From Cichorium intybus (Eukaryota; Streptophyta; Magnoliopsida; Asterales; Asteraceae): a DNA stretch of 64,000 nt. The stretch is from NCBI GenBank assembly GCA_023525715.1, contig JAKNSD010000055.1:186001-250000 (forward strand), read 5' to 3'. The notes below the pieces were generated by a model that was not told where the DNA came from, did no database searches, and worked only from the letters and a program-made list of their open reading frames with translations. Both the position numbers and the translations under genes were made by a program. Position 1 is the stretch's first letter. Every line of letters begins with the position of its first letter. This document shows, piece by piece, positions 37,901 through 51,769 of this stretch.

Positions 37901-40548
37901 AAAAATTAAGAATTTTTCATGTACCGGGGTACACGACAAATTGTTAAAAATAACAGAAAAAATATCATTAAAAAATTCAAAATTTAAGGAGTTTCTCATG
38001 AACCCAGGTACACCAGAAATGGTTAAAATGATCACAAAGTGTAATTATAGGTAATTTTTGAATTTTACAAAAATTCAAAAATTAATAATTTTTCATGTAC
38101 CGGGGTACACGACAAATTGATAAAAATAACAGAAAAAATATCATTAATAATTCAAAATTTAAGGAGTTTCTCATAACCTAGGTACACCAGAAATGTTTAA
38201 AATGATCACAAAGTGTAATTATAGGTAATTTTTGAATTTTACAAAAATTCAAAAATTAAGAATTTTTCATGTACCGGGTTACACGACAAATTGTTAAAAA
38301 TAACAGAAAAAATATCATTAAATATTCAAAATTTAAGGAGTTTCTCATGAACCCAGGTACACCATAAATATTTAAAATGATCACAAAGTGTAATTATAGG
38401 TAATTTTTGAATTTTACAAAAATTCAAAAATTAAGAATTTTTCATGTACCGGGGTACACGACAAATTGTTAAAAATAACAGAAAAAATGTTATTAAATAT
38501 TCAAAATTTAAGGAGTTTCTCATGAACCCAGGTACACCATAAATGTTTAAAATAATCAAAAGTGTAATTATAGGTAATTTTTGAATTTTACAAAAATTGA
38601 AAAATTAAGAATTTTTCATGTACCGGGGTACACGACAAATTGTTAAAAATAACAGAAAAAATATCATTAAAAAATTCAAAATTTAAGGAGTTTCTCATGA
38701 ACCCAGGTACACCAGAAATGGTTAAAATGATCACAAAGTGTAATTATAGGTAATTTTTGAATTTTACAAAAATTCAAAAATTAATAATTTTTCATGTACC
38801 GGGGTACACGACAAATTGATAAAAATAACAGAAAAAATATCATTAATAATTCAAAATTTAAGGAGTTTCTCATAACCTAGGTACACCATAAATGTTTAAA
38901 ATGATCACAAAGTGTAATTATAGGTAATTTTTGAATTTTACAAAAATTCAAAAATTAAGAATTTTTCATGTACCGGGGTACACGACAAATTGATAAAAAT
39001 AACATAAAAAATATCAATAAAAAATTCTAAATTTAAGGAGTTTCTCATAACCTAGGTACACCAGAAATGTTTAAAATGATCACAAAGTGTAATTATAGGT
39101 AATTTTTGAATTTTACAAAAATTCAAAAATTAAGAATTTTTCATGTACCGGGTTACACGACAAATTGTTAAAAATAACAGAAAAAATATCATTAAATATT
39201 CAAAATTTAAGGAGTTTCTCATGAACCCAGGTACACCATAAATATTTAAAATGATCACAAAGTGTAATTATAGGTAATTTTTGAATTTTACAAAAATTCA
39301 AAAATTAAGAATTTTTCATGTACCGGGGTACACGACAAATTGTTAAAAATAACAGAAAAAATGTTATTAAATATTCAAAATTTAAGGAGTTTCTCATGAA
39401 CCCAGGTACACCATAAATGTTTAAAATAATCAAAAGTGTAATTATAGGTAATTTTTGAATTTTACAAAAATTGAAAAATTAAGAATTTTTCATGTACCGG
39501 GGTACACGACAAATTGTTAAAAATAACAGAAAAAATATCATTAAAAAATTCAAAATTTAAGGAGTTTCTCATGAACCCAGGTACACCAGAAATGGTTAAA
39601 ATGATCACAAAGTGTAATTATAGGTAATTTTTGAATTTTACAAAAATTCAAAAATTAATAATTTTTCATGTACCGGGGTACACGACAAATTGGTAAAAAT
39701 AACAGAAAAAATATCATTAATAATTCAAAATTTAAGGAGTTTCTCATAACCTAGGTACACCAGAAATGTTTAAAATGATCACAAAGTGTAATTATAGGTA
39801 ATTTTTGAATTTTACAAAAATTGAAAAATTAAGAATTTTTCATGTACCGGGTTACACGACAAATTGTTAAAAATAACAGAAAAATATCATTAAAAAATTC
39901 AAAATTTAAGGAGTTTCTCATGAACCCAGGTACACCATAAATGTTTAAAATGATCACAAAGTGTAATTATAGGTAATTTTTGAATTTTACAAAAATTCAA
40001 AAATTAAGAATTTTTCATGTACCGGGGTACACGCCAAATTGTTAAAAATAACAGAAAAAATATCATTAAAAAATCAAAATTTAAGGAGTTTCTCATGAAC
40101 CCAGGTTCACCAGAAATGTTGAAAATGATCACAAAGTGTAATTATAGGTAATTTTTGAATTTTACAAAAATTGAAAAATTAAGAATTTTTCATGTACCGG
40201 GGTACACGACAAATTGTTAAAAATAACAGAAAAAATATCATTAAAAAATTCAAAATTTAAGGAGTTTCTCATGAACCCAGGTACACCAGAAATGGTTAAA
40301 ATGATCACAAAGTGTAATTATAGGTAATTTTTGAATTTTACAAAAATTCAAAAATTAATAATTTTTCATGTACCGGGGTACACGACAAATTGATAAAAAT
40401 AACAGAAAAAATATCATTAATAATTCAAAATTTAAGGAGTTTCTCATAACCTAGGTACACCAGAAATGTTTAAAATGATCACAAAGTGTAATTATAGGTA
40501 ATTTTTGAATTTTACAAAAATTCAAAAATTAAGAATTTTTCATGTACC
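34951..40548 (+). repeat. Nested HOR marked by B monomers with acgccaaattg
   Basis: B monomers with the private change gtacacgccaaattg and attaaaaaatcaaaattt start at 34951, 37752 and 40025, giving units of 2801 bp (16 monomers), 2273 bp (13) and a 524-bp start of a third. Inside the first, L-G-H-I tetramers repeat at 35302-36002 and 36003-36703, each 701 bp. The second unit replaces them with L-G-J-K arrangements and contains two adjacent L-like monomers (cataacctagg near 38871 and 39047). Unit length thus varies by gain or loss of whole monomers. Confidence 0.85.
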
Positions 40549-41777
40549 GGGTTACACGACAAATTGTTAAAAATAACAGAAAAAATATCGTTAAATATTC
40601 AAAATTTAAGGAGTTTCTCATGAACCCAGGTACACCATAAATATTTAAAATGATCACAAAGTGTAATTATAGGTAATTTTTGAATTTTACAAAAATTCAA
40701 AAATTAAGAATTTTTCATGTACCGGGGTACACGACAAATTGTTAAAAATAACAGAAAAAATTTCATTAAAAAATTCAAAATTTAAGGAGTTTCTCATGAA
40801 CCTAGGTACACTATAAATGTTTAAAATGATCACAAAGTGTAATTATAGGTAATTTTTGAATTTTACAAAAATTGAAAAATTAAGAATTTTTCATGTACCG
40901 GAGTACACAACAAATTGTTAAAAATAACAGAAAAAATATCGTTAAATATTCAAAATTTAAGGAGTTTCTCATGAACCCAGGTACACCATAAATATTTAAA
41001 ATGATCACAAAGTGTAATTATAGGTAATTTTTGAATTTTACAAAAATTCAAAAATTAAGAATTTTTCATGTACCGGGTTACACGACAAATTGTTAAAAAT
41101 AACAGAAAAAATATCGTTAAATATTCAAAATTTAAGGAGTTTCTCATGAACCCAGGTACACCATAAATATTTAAAATGATCACAAAGTGTAATTATAGGT
41201 AATTTTTGAATTTTACAAAAATTCAAAAATGAAGAATTTTTCATGTACCGGGGTACACGACAAAATGTTAAAAATAACAGAAAAAATTTCATTAAAAAAT
41301 TCAAAATTTAAGGAGTTTCTCATGAACCTAGGTACACTATAAATGTTTAAAATGATCACAAAGTGTAATTATAGGTAATTTTTGAATTTTACAAAAATTC
41401 AAAAATTAAGAATTTTTCATGTACCGGGTTACACGACAAATTGTTAAAAATAACAGAAAAAATATCGTTAAATATTCAAAATTTAAGGAGTTTCTCATGA
41501 ACCCAGGTACACCATAAATATTTAAAATGATCACAAAGTGTAATTATAGGTAATTTTTGAATTTTACAAAAATTCAAAAATTAAGAATTTTTCATGTACC
41601 GGGGTACACGACAAATTGTTAAAAATAACAGAAAAAATTTCATTAAAAAATTCAAAATTTAAGGAGTTTCTCATGAACCTAGGTACACTATAAATGTTTA
41701 AAATGATCACAAAGTGTAATTATAGGTAATTTTTGAATTTTACAAAAATTGAAAAATTAAAAATTTTTCATGTACCG
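40549..41777 (+). repeat. G/H dimer run with tatcgttaaatattc
   Basis: Seven monomers: G, H, G, G, H, G, H. All four G copies carry tatcgttaaatattc, found only here, in place of tatcattaaatattc; G heads are gggttac or acacaac. The third monomer is a hybrid with an I-type acacaac head and a G body. The shared private variant shows very local homogenisation. Confidence 0.85.
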
Positions 41778-44700
41778 GGGTACACAACAAATTGTTAAAA
41801 ATAACAGAAAAAATATCATTAAAAAATTCAAAATTTAAGGAGTTTCTCATGAACCTAGGTACACCAGAAATGTTTAAAATGATCACAAAGTGTAATTATA
41901 GGTAATTTTTGACTTTTTCAAAAATTCAAAAATTAAGAATTTTTCATGTACCGGGGTACACGACAAATTGTTAAAAATAACAGAAAAAATATAATTAAAA
42001 AATTCAAAATTTAAGGAGTTTCTCATGAACCTAGGTACACCAGAAATGTTTAAAATGATCACAAAGTGTAATTATAGGTTATTTTTGAATTTTACAAAAA
42101 TTCAAAAATTTAGAATTTTTCATGTACCGGGGTACACGACAAATTGTTAAAAATAACAGAAAAAATATTATTAAATATTCAAAATTTAAGGAGTTTCTCA
42201 TGAACCCAGGTACACCAAAAATGTTTAAAATAATCAAAAGTGTAATTATAGGTAATTTTTGAATTTTACAAAAATTGAAAAATTAAGAATTTTTCATGTA
42301 CCGGGGTACACGACAAATTGTTAAAAATAACAGAAAAAATATCATTAAAAAATTCAAAATTTAAGGAGTTTCTCATGAACCCAGGTACACCAGAAATGGT
42401 TAAAATGATCACAAAGTGTAATTATAGGTAATTTTTGAATTTTACAAAAATTCAAAAATTAATAATTTTTCATGTACCGGGGTACACGACAAATTGGTAA
42501 AAATAACAGAAAAAATATCATTAATAATTCAAAATTTAAGGAGTTTCTCATAACCTAGGTACACCAGAAATGTTTAAAATGATCACAAAGTGTAATTATA
42601 GGTAATTTTTGAATTTTACAAAAATTGAAAAATTAAGAATTTTTCATGTACCGGGTTACACGACAAATTGTTAAAAATAACAGAAAAATATCATTAAAAA
42701 ATTCAAAATTTAAGGAGTTTCTCATGAACCCAGGTACACCATAAATGTTTAAAATGATCACAAAGTGTAATTATAGGTAATTTTTTAATTTTACAAAAAT
42801 TCAAAAATTAAGAATTTTTCATGTACCGGGGTACACGACAAATTGTTAAAAATAACAGAAAAAATATCATTAAAAAATCAAAATTTAAGGAGTTTCTCAT
42901 GAACCCAGGTTCACCAGAAATGTTGAAAATGATCACAAAGTGTAATTATAGGTAATTTTTGAATTTTACAAAAATTGAAAAATTAAGAATTTTTCATGTA
43001 CCGGGGTACACGACAAATTGTTAAAAATAACAGAAAAAATATCATTAAAAAATTCAAAATTTAAGGAGTTTCTCATGAACCCAGGTACACCAGAAATGGT
43101 TAAAATGATCGCAAAGTGTAATTATAGGTAAATTTTGAATTTTACAAAAATTCAAAAATTAAGAATTTTTCATGTACCGGGGTACACGACAAATTGTTAA
43201 AAATAACAGAAAAAATATCATTAAAAATTCAAAATTTAAGGAGTTTCTCATGAACCCAGGTACACCAGAAATGGTTAAAATGATCGCAAAGTGTAATTAT
43301 AGGTAATTTTTGAATTTTACAAAAATTGAAAAATTAAGAATTTTTCATCTACCGGGGTACACGACAAATTGTTAAAAATAACAAAAAAAATATCATTAAA
43401 AATTCCAAATTTAAGGAGTTTCTCATGAACCCAGGTACACCATAAATGTTTAAAATGATCACAAAGTGTAATTATAGGTAATTTTTGAATTTTACAAAAA
43501 TTGAAAAATTAAGAATTTTTCATGTACCGGGGTACACGACAAATTGTTAAAAATAACAGAAAAAATATCATTAAAAAATTCAAAATTTAAGGAGTTTCTC
43601 ATGAACCCAGGTACACCAGAAATGGTTAAAATGATCACAAAGTGTAATTATAGGTAATTTTTGAATTTTACAAAAATTCAAAAATTAATAATTTTTCATG
43701 TACCGGGGTACACGACAAATTGATAAAAATAACAGAAAAAATATCATTAATAATTCAAAATTTAAGGAGTTTCTCATAACCTAGGTACACCAGAAATGTT
43801 TAAAATGATCACAAAGTGTAATTATAGGTAATTTTTGAATTTTACAAAAATTCAAAAATTAAGAATTTTTCATGTACCGGGTTACACGACAAATTGTTAA
43901 AAATAACAGAAAAAATATCATTAAATATTCAAAATTTAAGGAGTTTCTCATGAACCCAGGTACACCATAAATATTTAAAATGATCACAAAGTGTAATTAT
44001 AGGTAATTTTTGAATTTTACAAAAATTCAAAAATTAAGAATTTTTCATGTACCGGGGTACACGACAAATTGTTAAAAATAACAGAAAAAATTTCATTAAA
44101 AAATTCAAAATTTAAGGAGTTTCTCATGAACCTAGGTAGACTATAAATGTTTAAAATGATCACAAAGTGTAATTATAGGTAATTTTTGAATTTTACAAAA
44201 ATTGAAAAATTAAAAATTTTTCATGTACCGGGGTACACAACAAATTGTTAAAAATAACAGAAAAAATATCATTAAAAAATTCAAAATTTAAGGAGTTTCT
44301 CATGAACCTAGGTACACCAGAAATGTTTAAAATGATCACAAAGTGTAATTATAGGTAATTTTTGACTTTTTCAAAAATTCAAAAATTAAGAATTTTTCAT
44401 GTACCGGGGTACACGACAAATTGTTAAAAATAACAGAAAAAATATAATTAAAAAATTCAAAATTTAAGGAGTTTCTCATGAACCTAGGTACACCAGAAAT
44501 GTTTAAAATGATCACAAAGTGTAATTATAGGTTATTTTTGAATTTTACAAAAATTCAAAAATTTAGAATTTTTCATGTACCGGGGTACACGACAAATTGT
44601 TAAAAATAACAGAAAAAATATTATTAAATATTCAAAATTTAAGGAGTTTCTCATGAACCCAGGTACACCATAAATGTTTAAAATAATCAAAAGTGTAATT

Positions 44701-45982
44701 ATAGGTAATTTTTGAATTTTACAAAAATTGAAAAATTAAGAATTTTTCATGTACCGGGGTACACGACAAATTGTTAAAAATAACAGAAAAAATATCATTA
44801 AAAAATTCAAAATTTAAGGAGTTTCTCATGAACCCAGGTACACCAGAAATGGTTAAAATGATCACAAAGTGTAATTATAGGTAATTTTTGAATTTTACAA
44901 AAATTCAAAAATTAATAATTTTTCATGTACCGGGGTACACGACAAATTGGTAAAAATAACAGAAAAAATATCATTAATAATTCAAAATTTAAGGAGTTTC
45001 TCATAACCTAGGTACACCAGAAATGTTTAAAATGATCACAAAGTGTAATTATAGATAATTTTTGAATTTTACAAAAATTGAAAAATTAAGAATTTTTCAT
45101 GTACCGGGTTACACGACAAATTGTTAAAAATAACAGAAAAATATCATTAAAAAATTCAAAATTTAAGGAGTTTCTCATGAACCCAGGTACACCATAAATG
45201 TTTAAAATGATCACAAAGTGTAATTATAGGTAATTTTTGAATTTTACAAAAATTCAAAAATTAAGAATTTTTCATGTACCGGGGTACACGACAAATTGTT
45301 AAAAATAACAGAAAAAATATCATTAAAAAATCAAAATTTAAGGAGTTTCTCATGAACCCAGGTTCACCAGAAATGTTGAAAATGATCACAAAGTGTAATT
45401 ATAGGTAATTTTTGAATTTTACAAAAATTGAAAAATTAAGAATTTTTCATGTACCGGGGTACACGACAAATTGTTAAAAATAACAGAAAAAATATCATTA
45501 AAAAATTCAAAATTTAAGGAGTTTCTCATGAACCCAGGTACACCAGAAATGGTTAAAATGATCGCAAAGTGTAATTATAGGTAAATTTTGAATTTTACAA
45601 AAATTCAAAAATTAAGAATTTTTCATGTACCGGGGTACACGACAAATTGTTAAAAATAACAGAAAAAATATCATTAAAAATTCAAAATTTAAGGAGTTTC
45701 TCATGAACCCAGGTACACCAGAAATGTTTAAAATGATCACAAAGTGTAATTATAGGTAATTTTTGAATTTTACAAAAATTGAAAAATTAAGAATTTTTCA
45801 TCTACCGGGGTACACGACAAATTGTTAAAAATAACAAAAAAAATATCATTAAAAATTCAAAATTTAAGGAGTTTCTCATGAACCCAGGTACACCATAAAT
45901 GTTTAAAATGATCACAAAGTGTAATTATAGGTAATTTTTGAATTTTACAAAAATTGAAAAATTAAGAATTTTTCATGTACCG
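41778..45982 (+). repeat. 14-monomer HOR, 2453-bp offset
   Basis: The 10-monomer run I-F-J-K-L-M-B-P-C-D at 41778-43529 recurs at 44231-45982, offset exactly 2453 bp. Shared private variants include aaaaatttttcatg just before each start, ataattaaaaaattc in F, and aacaaaaaaaatatc in D. Between them, 43530-44230 holds K-L-G-H. In the first copy the C monomer has ggttaaaatgatcgc, borrowed from P, a sign of gene-conversion-like exchange; J has ccaaaaatg. Confidence 0.88.
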
Positions 45983-46686
45983 GGGTACACGACAAATTGT
46001 TAAAAATAACAGAAAAAATATCATTAAAAAATTCAAAATTTAAGGAGTTTCTCATGAACCTAGGTACACCAGAAATGTTTAAAATGATCAGAAAGTGTAA
46101 TTATAGGTAATTTTTGACTTTTACAAAAATTCAAAAATTAAGAATTTTTCATGTACCGGGGTACACGACAAATTGTTAAAAATAACAGAAAAAATATCAT
46201 TAAAAAATTCAAAATTTAAGGAGTTTCTCATGAACCTAGGTACACCAGAAATGTTTAAAATGATCACAAAGTGTAATTATAGGTAACTTTTTGAATTTTA
46301 CAAAAATTGAAAAATTAAGAATTTTTCATGTACCGGGGTACACGACAAATTGTTAAAAATAACAGAAAAAATATCATTAAAAATTCAAAATTTAAGGAGT
46401 TTCTCATGAACCTAGGTACACCAGAAATGTTTAAAATGATCAGAAAGTGTAATTATAGGTAATTTTTGACTTTTACAAAAATTCAAAAATTAAGAATTTT
46501 TCATGTACCGGGGTACACGACAAATTGTTAAAAATAACAGAAAAAATATCATTAAAAAATTCAAAATTTAAGGAGTTTCTCATGAACCTAGGTACACCAG
46601 AAATGTTTAAAATGATCACAAAGTGTAATTATAGGTAATTTTTGAATTTTACAAAAATTCAAAAATTAAGAATTTTTCATGTACCG
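45983..46686 (+). repeat. Tandem E-F dimers (353 + 351 bp)
   Basis: Two E-F pairs start at 45983 and 46336. Both E monomers carry gatcagaaag, the variant typical of 9.8-29 kb, so they ally this stretch with the variant HOR. The first F has a 1-bp insertion (ggtaacttttt), and the second E is one A shorter (attaaaaattc). Confidence 0.85.
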
Positions 46687-49600
46687 GGGTACACGACAAA
46701 TTGTTAAAAATAACAGAAAAAATATCATTAAAAAATTCAAAATTTAAGGAGTTTCTCATGAACCCAGGTACACCAGAAATGGTTAAAATGATCACAAAGT
46801 GTAATTATAGGTAATTTTTGAATTTTACAAAAATTCAAAAATTAATAATTTTTCATGTACAGGGGTACACGACAAATTGGTAAAAATAACAGAAAAAATA
46901 TCATTAATAATTCAAAATTTAAGGAGTTTCTCATAACCTAGGTACACCAGAAATGTTTAAAATGATCACAAAGTGTAATTATAGGTAATTTTTGAATTTT
47001 ACAAAAATTGAAATATTAAGAATTTTTCATGTACCGGGTTACACGACAAATTGTTAAAAATAACAGAAAAATATCATTAAAAAATTCAAAATTTAAGGAG
47101 TTTCTCATGAACCCAGGTACACCATAAATGTTTAAAATGATCACAAAGTGTAATTATAGGTAATTTTTGAATTTTACAAAAATTCAAAAATTAAGAATTT
47201 TTCATGTACCGGGGTACACGACAAATTGTTAAAAATAACAGAAAAAATATCAATAAAAAATTCAAAATTTAAGGAGTTTCTCAAGAACCCAGGTACACCA
47301 GAAATGGTTAAAATGATCACAAAGTGTAATTATAGGTAATTTTGAATTTTACAAAAATTCAAAAATTAAGAATTTTTCATGTACCGGGGTACACGACAAA
47401 TTGTTAAAAATAACAGAAAAAATAACAATAAAAAATTCAAAATTTAAGGAGTTTCTCATAACCTAGGTACACCAGAAATGTTTAAAATGATCACAAAGTG
47501 TAATTATAGGTTAATTTTGAATTTTACAAAAATTGAAAAATTAAGAATTTTTCATATACCGGGGTACATGACAAATTGTTAAAAATAACAGAAAAAATAT
47601 CATTAAAAAATTCAAAATTTAAGGAGTTTCTCATGAACCCAGGTACACCAGAAATGGTTAAAATGATCGCAAAGTGTAATTATAGGTAAATTTTGAATTT
47701 TACAAAAATTCAAAAATTAAGAATTTTTCATGTACCGGGGTACACGACAAATTGTTAAAAATAACAGAAAAAATATCATTAAAAATTCAAAATTTAAGGA
47801 GTTTCTCATGAACCCAGGTTCACCAGAAATGTTGAAAATGATCACAAAGTGTAATTATAGGTAATTTTTGAATTTTACAAAAATTGAAAAATTAAGAATT
47901 TTTCATGTACCGGGGTACACGACAAATTGTTAAAAATAACAGAAAAAATATCATTAAAAATTCAAAATTTAAGGAGTTTCTCATGAACCCAGGTACACCA
48001 GAAATGTTTAAAATGATCACAAAGTGTAATTATAGGTAATTTTTGAATTTTACAAAAATTGAAAAATTAAGAATTTTTCATCTACCGGGGTACACGACAA
48101 ATTGTTAAAAATAACAGAAAAAATATCATTAAAAATTCAAAATTTAAGGAGTTTCTCATGAACCCAGGTACACCATAAATGTTTAAAATGATCACAAAGT
48201 GTAATTATAGGTAATTTTTGAATTTTACAAAAATTGAAAAATTAAGAATTTTTCATGTACCGGGGTACACGACAAATTGTTAAAAATAACAGAAAAAATA
48301 TCATTAAAAAATTCAAAATTTAAGGAGTTTCTCATGAACCTAGGTACACCAGAAATGTTTAAAATGATCAGAAAGTGTAATTATAGGTAATTTTTGACTT
48401 TTACAAAAATTCAAAAATTAAGAATTTTTCATGTACCGGGGTACACGACAAATTGATAAAAATAACAGAAAAAATATCATTAAAAAATTCAAAATTTAAG
48501 GAGTTTCTCATGAACCTAGGTACACCAGAAATGTTTAAAATGATCACAAAGTGTAATTATAGGTAATTTTTGAATTTTACAAAAATTCAAAAATTAAGAA
48601 TTTTTCATGTACCGGGGTACACGACAAATTGTTAAAAATAACAGAAAAAATATCATTAAATATTCAAAATTTAAGGAGTTTCTCATGAACCCAGGTACAC
48701 CATAAATATTTAAAATAATCAAAAGTGTAATTATAGGTAATTTTTGAATTTTACAAAAATTGAAAAATTAAGAATTTTTCATGTACCGGGGTACACAACA
48801 AATTGTTAAAAATAACAGAAAAAATTTCATTAAAAAATTCAAAATTTAAGGAGTTTCTCATGAACCTAGGTACACTATAAATGTTTAAAATGATCACAAA
48901 GTGTAATTATAGGTAATTTTTGAATTTTACAAAAATTGAAAAATTAAGAATTTTTCATGTACCGGGGTACACAACAAATTGTTAAAAATAACAGAAAAAA
49001 TATCATTAAAAAATTCAAAATTTAAGGAGTTTCTCATGAACCTAGGTACACCAGAAATGTTTAAAATGATCACAAAGTGTAATTATAGGTAATTTTTGAC
49101 TTTTTCAAAAATTCAAAAATTAAGAATTTTTCATGTACCGGGGTACACGACAAATTGTTAAAAATAACAGAAAAAATATCATTAAAAAATTCAAAATTTA
49201 AGGAGTTTCTCATGAACCTAGGTACACCAGAAATGTTTAAAATGATCACAAAGTGTAATTATAGGTATTTTTTGAATTTTACAAAAATTCAAAAATTTAG
49301 AATTTTTCATGTACCGGGGTACACGACAAATTGTTAAAAATAACAGAAAAAATATTATTAAATATTTAAAATTTAAGGAGTTTCTCATGAACCCAGGTAC
49401 ACCATAAATGTTTAAAATAATCAAAAGTGTAATTATAGGTAATTTTTGAATTTTACAAAAATTGAAAAATTAAGAATTTTTCATGTACCGGGGTACACGA
49501 CAAATTGTTAAAAATAACAGAAAAAATATCATTAAAAAATTCAAAATTTAAGGAGTTTCTAATGAACCCAGGTACACCAGAAATGGTTAAAATGATCACA

Positions 49601-51067
49601 AAGTGTAATTATAGGTAATTTTTGAATTTTACAAAAATTCAAAAATTAATAATTTTTCATGTACCGGGGTACACGACAAATTGGTAAAAATAATAGAAAA
49701 AATATCATTAATAATTCAAAATTTAAGGAGTTTCTCATAACCTAGGTACACCAGAAATGTTTAAAATGATCACAAAGTGTAATTATAGGTAATTTTTGAA
49801 TTTTACAAAAATTGAAAAATTAAGAATTTTTCATGTACCGGGTTACACGACAAATTGTTAAAAATAACAGAAAAATATCATTAAAAAATTCAAAATTTAA
49901 GGAGTTTCTCATGAACCCAGGTACACCATAAATGTTTAAAATGATCACAAAGTGTAATTATAGGTAATTTTTGAATTTTACAAAAATTCAAAAATTAAGA
50001 ATTTTTCATGTACCGGGGTACACGACAAATTGTTAAAAATAACAGAAAAAATATCAATAAAAAATTCAAAATTTAAGGAGTTTCTCAAGAACCAAGGTAC
50101 ACCAGAAATGGTTAAAATGATCACAAAGTGTAATTATAGGTAATTGTTGAATTTTACAAAAATTCAAAAATTAAGAATTTTTCATGTACCGGGGTACACG
50201 ACAAATTGTTAAAAATAACAGAAAAAATAACAATAAAAAATTCAAAATTTAAGGAGTTTCTCATAACCTAGGTACACCAGAAATGTTTAAAATGATCACA
50301 AAGTGTAATTATAGGTTATTTTTGAATTTTACAAAAATTGAAAAATTAAGAATTTTTCATGTACCGGGGTACATGACAAATTGTTAAAAATAACAGAAAA
50401 AATATCATTAAAAAATTCAAAATTTAAGGAGTTTCTCATGAACCCAGGTACACCAGAAATGGTTAAAATGATCGCAAAGTGTAATTATAGGTAAATTTTG
50501 AATTTTACAAAAATTCAAAAATTAAGAATTTTTCATGTACCGGGGTACACGACAAATTGTTAAAAATAACAGAAAAAATATCATTAAAAATTCAAAATTT
50601 AAGGAGTTTCTCATGAACCCAGGTTCACCAGAAATGTTGAAAATGATCACAAAGTGTAATTATAGGTAATTTTTGAATTTTACAAAAATTGAAAAATTAA
50701 GAATTTTTCATGTACCGGGGTACACGACAAATTGTTAAAAATAACAGAAAAAATATCATTAAAAATTAAAAATTTAAGGAGTTTCTCATGAACCCAGGTA
50801 CACCAGAAATGTTTAAAATGATCACAAAGTGTAATTATAGGTAATTTTTGAATTTTACAAAAATTGAAAAATTAAGAATTTTTCATCTACCGGGGTACAC
50901 GACAAATTGTTAAAAATAACAGAAAAAATATCATTAAAAATTCAAAATTTAAGGAGTTTCTCATGAACCCAGGTACACCATAAATGTTTAAAATGATCAT
51001 AAAGTGTAATTATAGGTAATTTTTGAATTTTACAAAAATTGAAAAATTAAGAATTTTTCATGTACCG
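46687..51067 (+). repeat. 25-monomer segmental block, copy 1 (4381 bp)
   Basis: Order K-L-M-N-O followed by one full canonical 16-mer, then P-B-C-D. The block recurs at 53345-57724 with offsets of 6656-6661 bp at every landmark checked. Shared details include F with aggtattttttg, N with taattgttgaatt, and the second C with attaaaaattaaaaattt. Copy-specific changes include catgtacaggggtac near 46860. Confidence 0.9.
47562..50366 (+). repeat. Complete canonical 16-monomer HOR (2805 bp)
   Basis: The unit is bounded by P monomers with gtacatgac at 47562 and 50367. Order is P-B-C-D-E-F-G-H-I-F-J-K-L-M-N-O. E carries gatcag, G ends into an acacaac H, and J has the private attaaatatttaaaattt. The same order occurs about 40 kb upstream, at 7009-9812. 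Confidence 0.92.
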
Positions 51068-51769
51068 GGGTACACGACAAATTGTTAAAAATAACAGAAA
51101 AAATATCATTAAAAAATTCAAAATTTAAGGAGTTTCTCATGAAGCTAGGTACACCAAAAATGTTTAAAATGATCACAAAGTGTAATTATAGGTAATTTTT
51201 GACTTTTACAAAAATTCAAAAATTAAGAATTTTTCATGTACCGGGGTACACGACAAATTGTTAAAAATAACAGAAAAAATATCATTAAATATTCAAAATT
51301 TAAGGAGTTTCTCATGAACCCAGGTACACCATAAATATTTAAAATAATCAAAAGTGTAATTATAGGTAATTTTTGAATTTTTCAAAAATTGAAAAATTAA
51401 GAATTTTTCATGTACCGGGGTACACGACAAATTGTTAAAAATAACAGAAAAAATTTCATTAAAAATTTCAAAATTTAAGGAGTTTCTCATGAACCTAGGT
51501 ACACTATAAATGTTTAAAATGATCACAAAGTGTAATTATAGGTAATTTTTGAATTTTACAAAAATTGAAAAATTAAGAATTTTTCATGTACCGGGGTACA
51601 CGACAAATTGTTAAAAATAACAGAAAAAATATCATTAAAAAATTCAAAATTTAAGGAGTTTCTCATGAACCTAGGTACACCAGAAATGTTTAAAATGATC
51701 ACAAAGTGTAATTATAGGTAATTTTTGAATTTTACAAAAATTCAAAAATTAAGAATTTTTCATGTACCG
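51068..51769 (+). repeat. Junction segment R/E-G-H-F
   Basis: Four monomers link copy 1 of the 25-monomer block to the 7-monomer duplication. The first is a hybrid with an R head (gaagctaggtacaccaaaaatg) and an E tail (gacttttac). G with gaatttttcaaaaattg and H with attaaaaatttc follow, then F (cctagg, attc). A similar R/E hybrid starts the segment at 61230. Confidence 0.8.

Noticed and set aside
49155..49337. Plus-strand 60-codon frames at 49155, 55812 and 61420
   Set aside because: Each arises where the usual in-frame taa of aggtaattttt is changed (aggtatttttt or aggcaattttt). They are single-base accidents in F monomers copied with the HOR.
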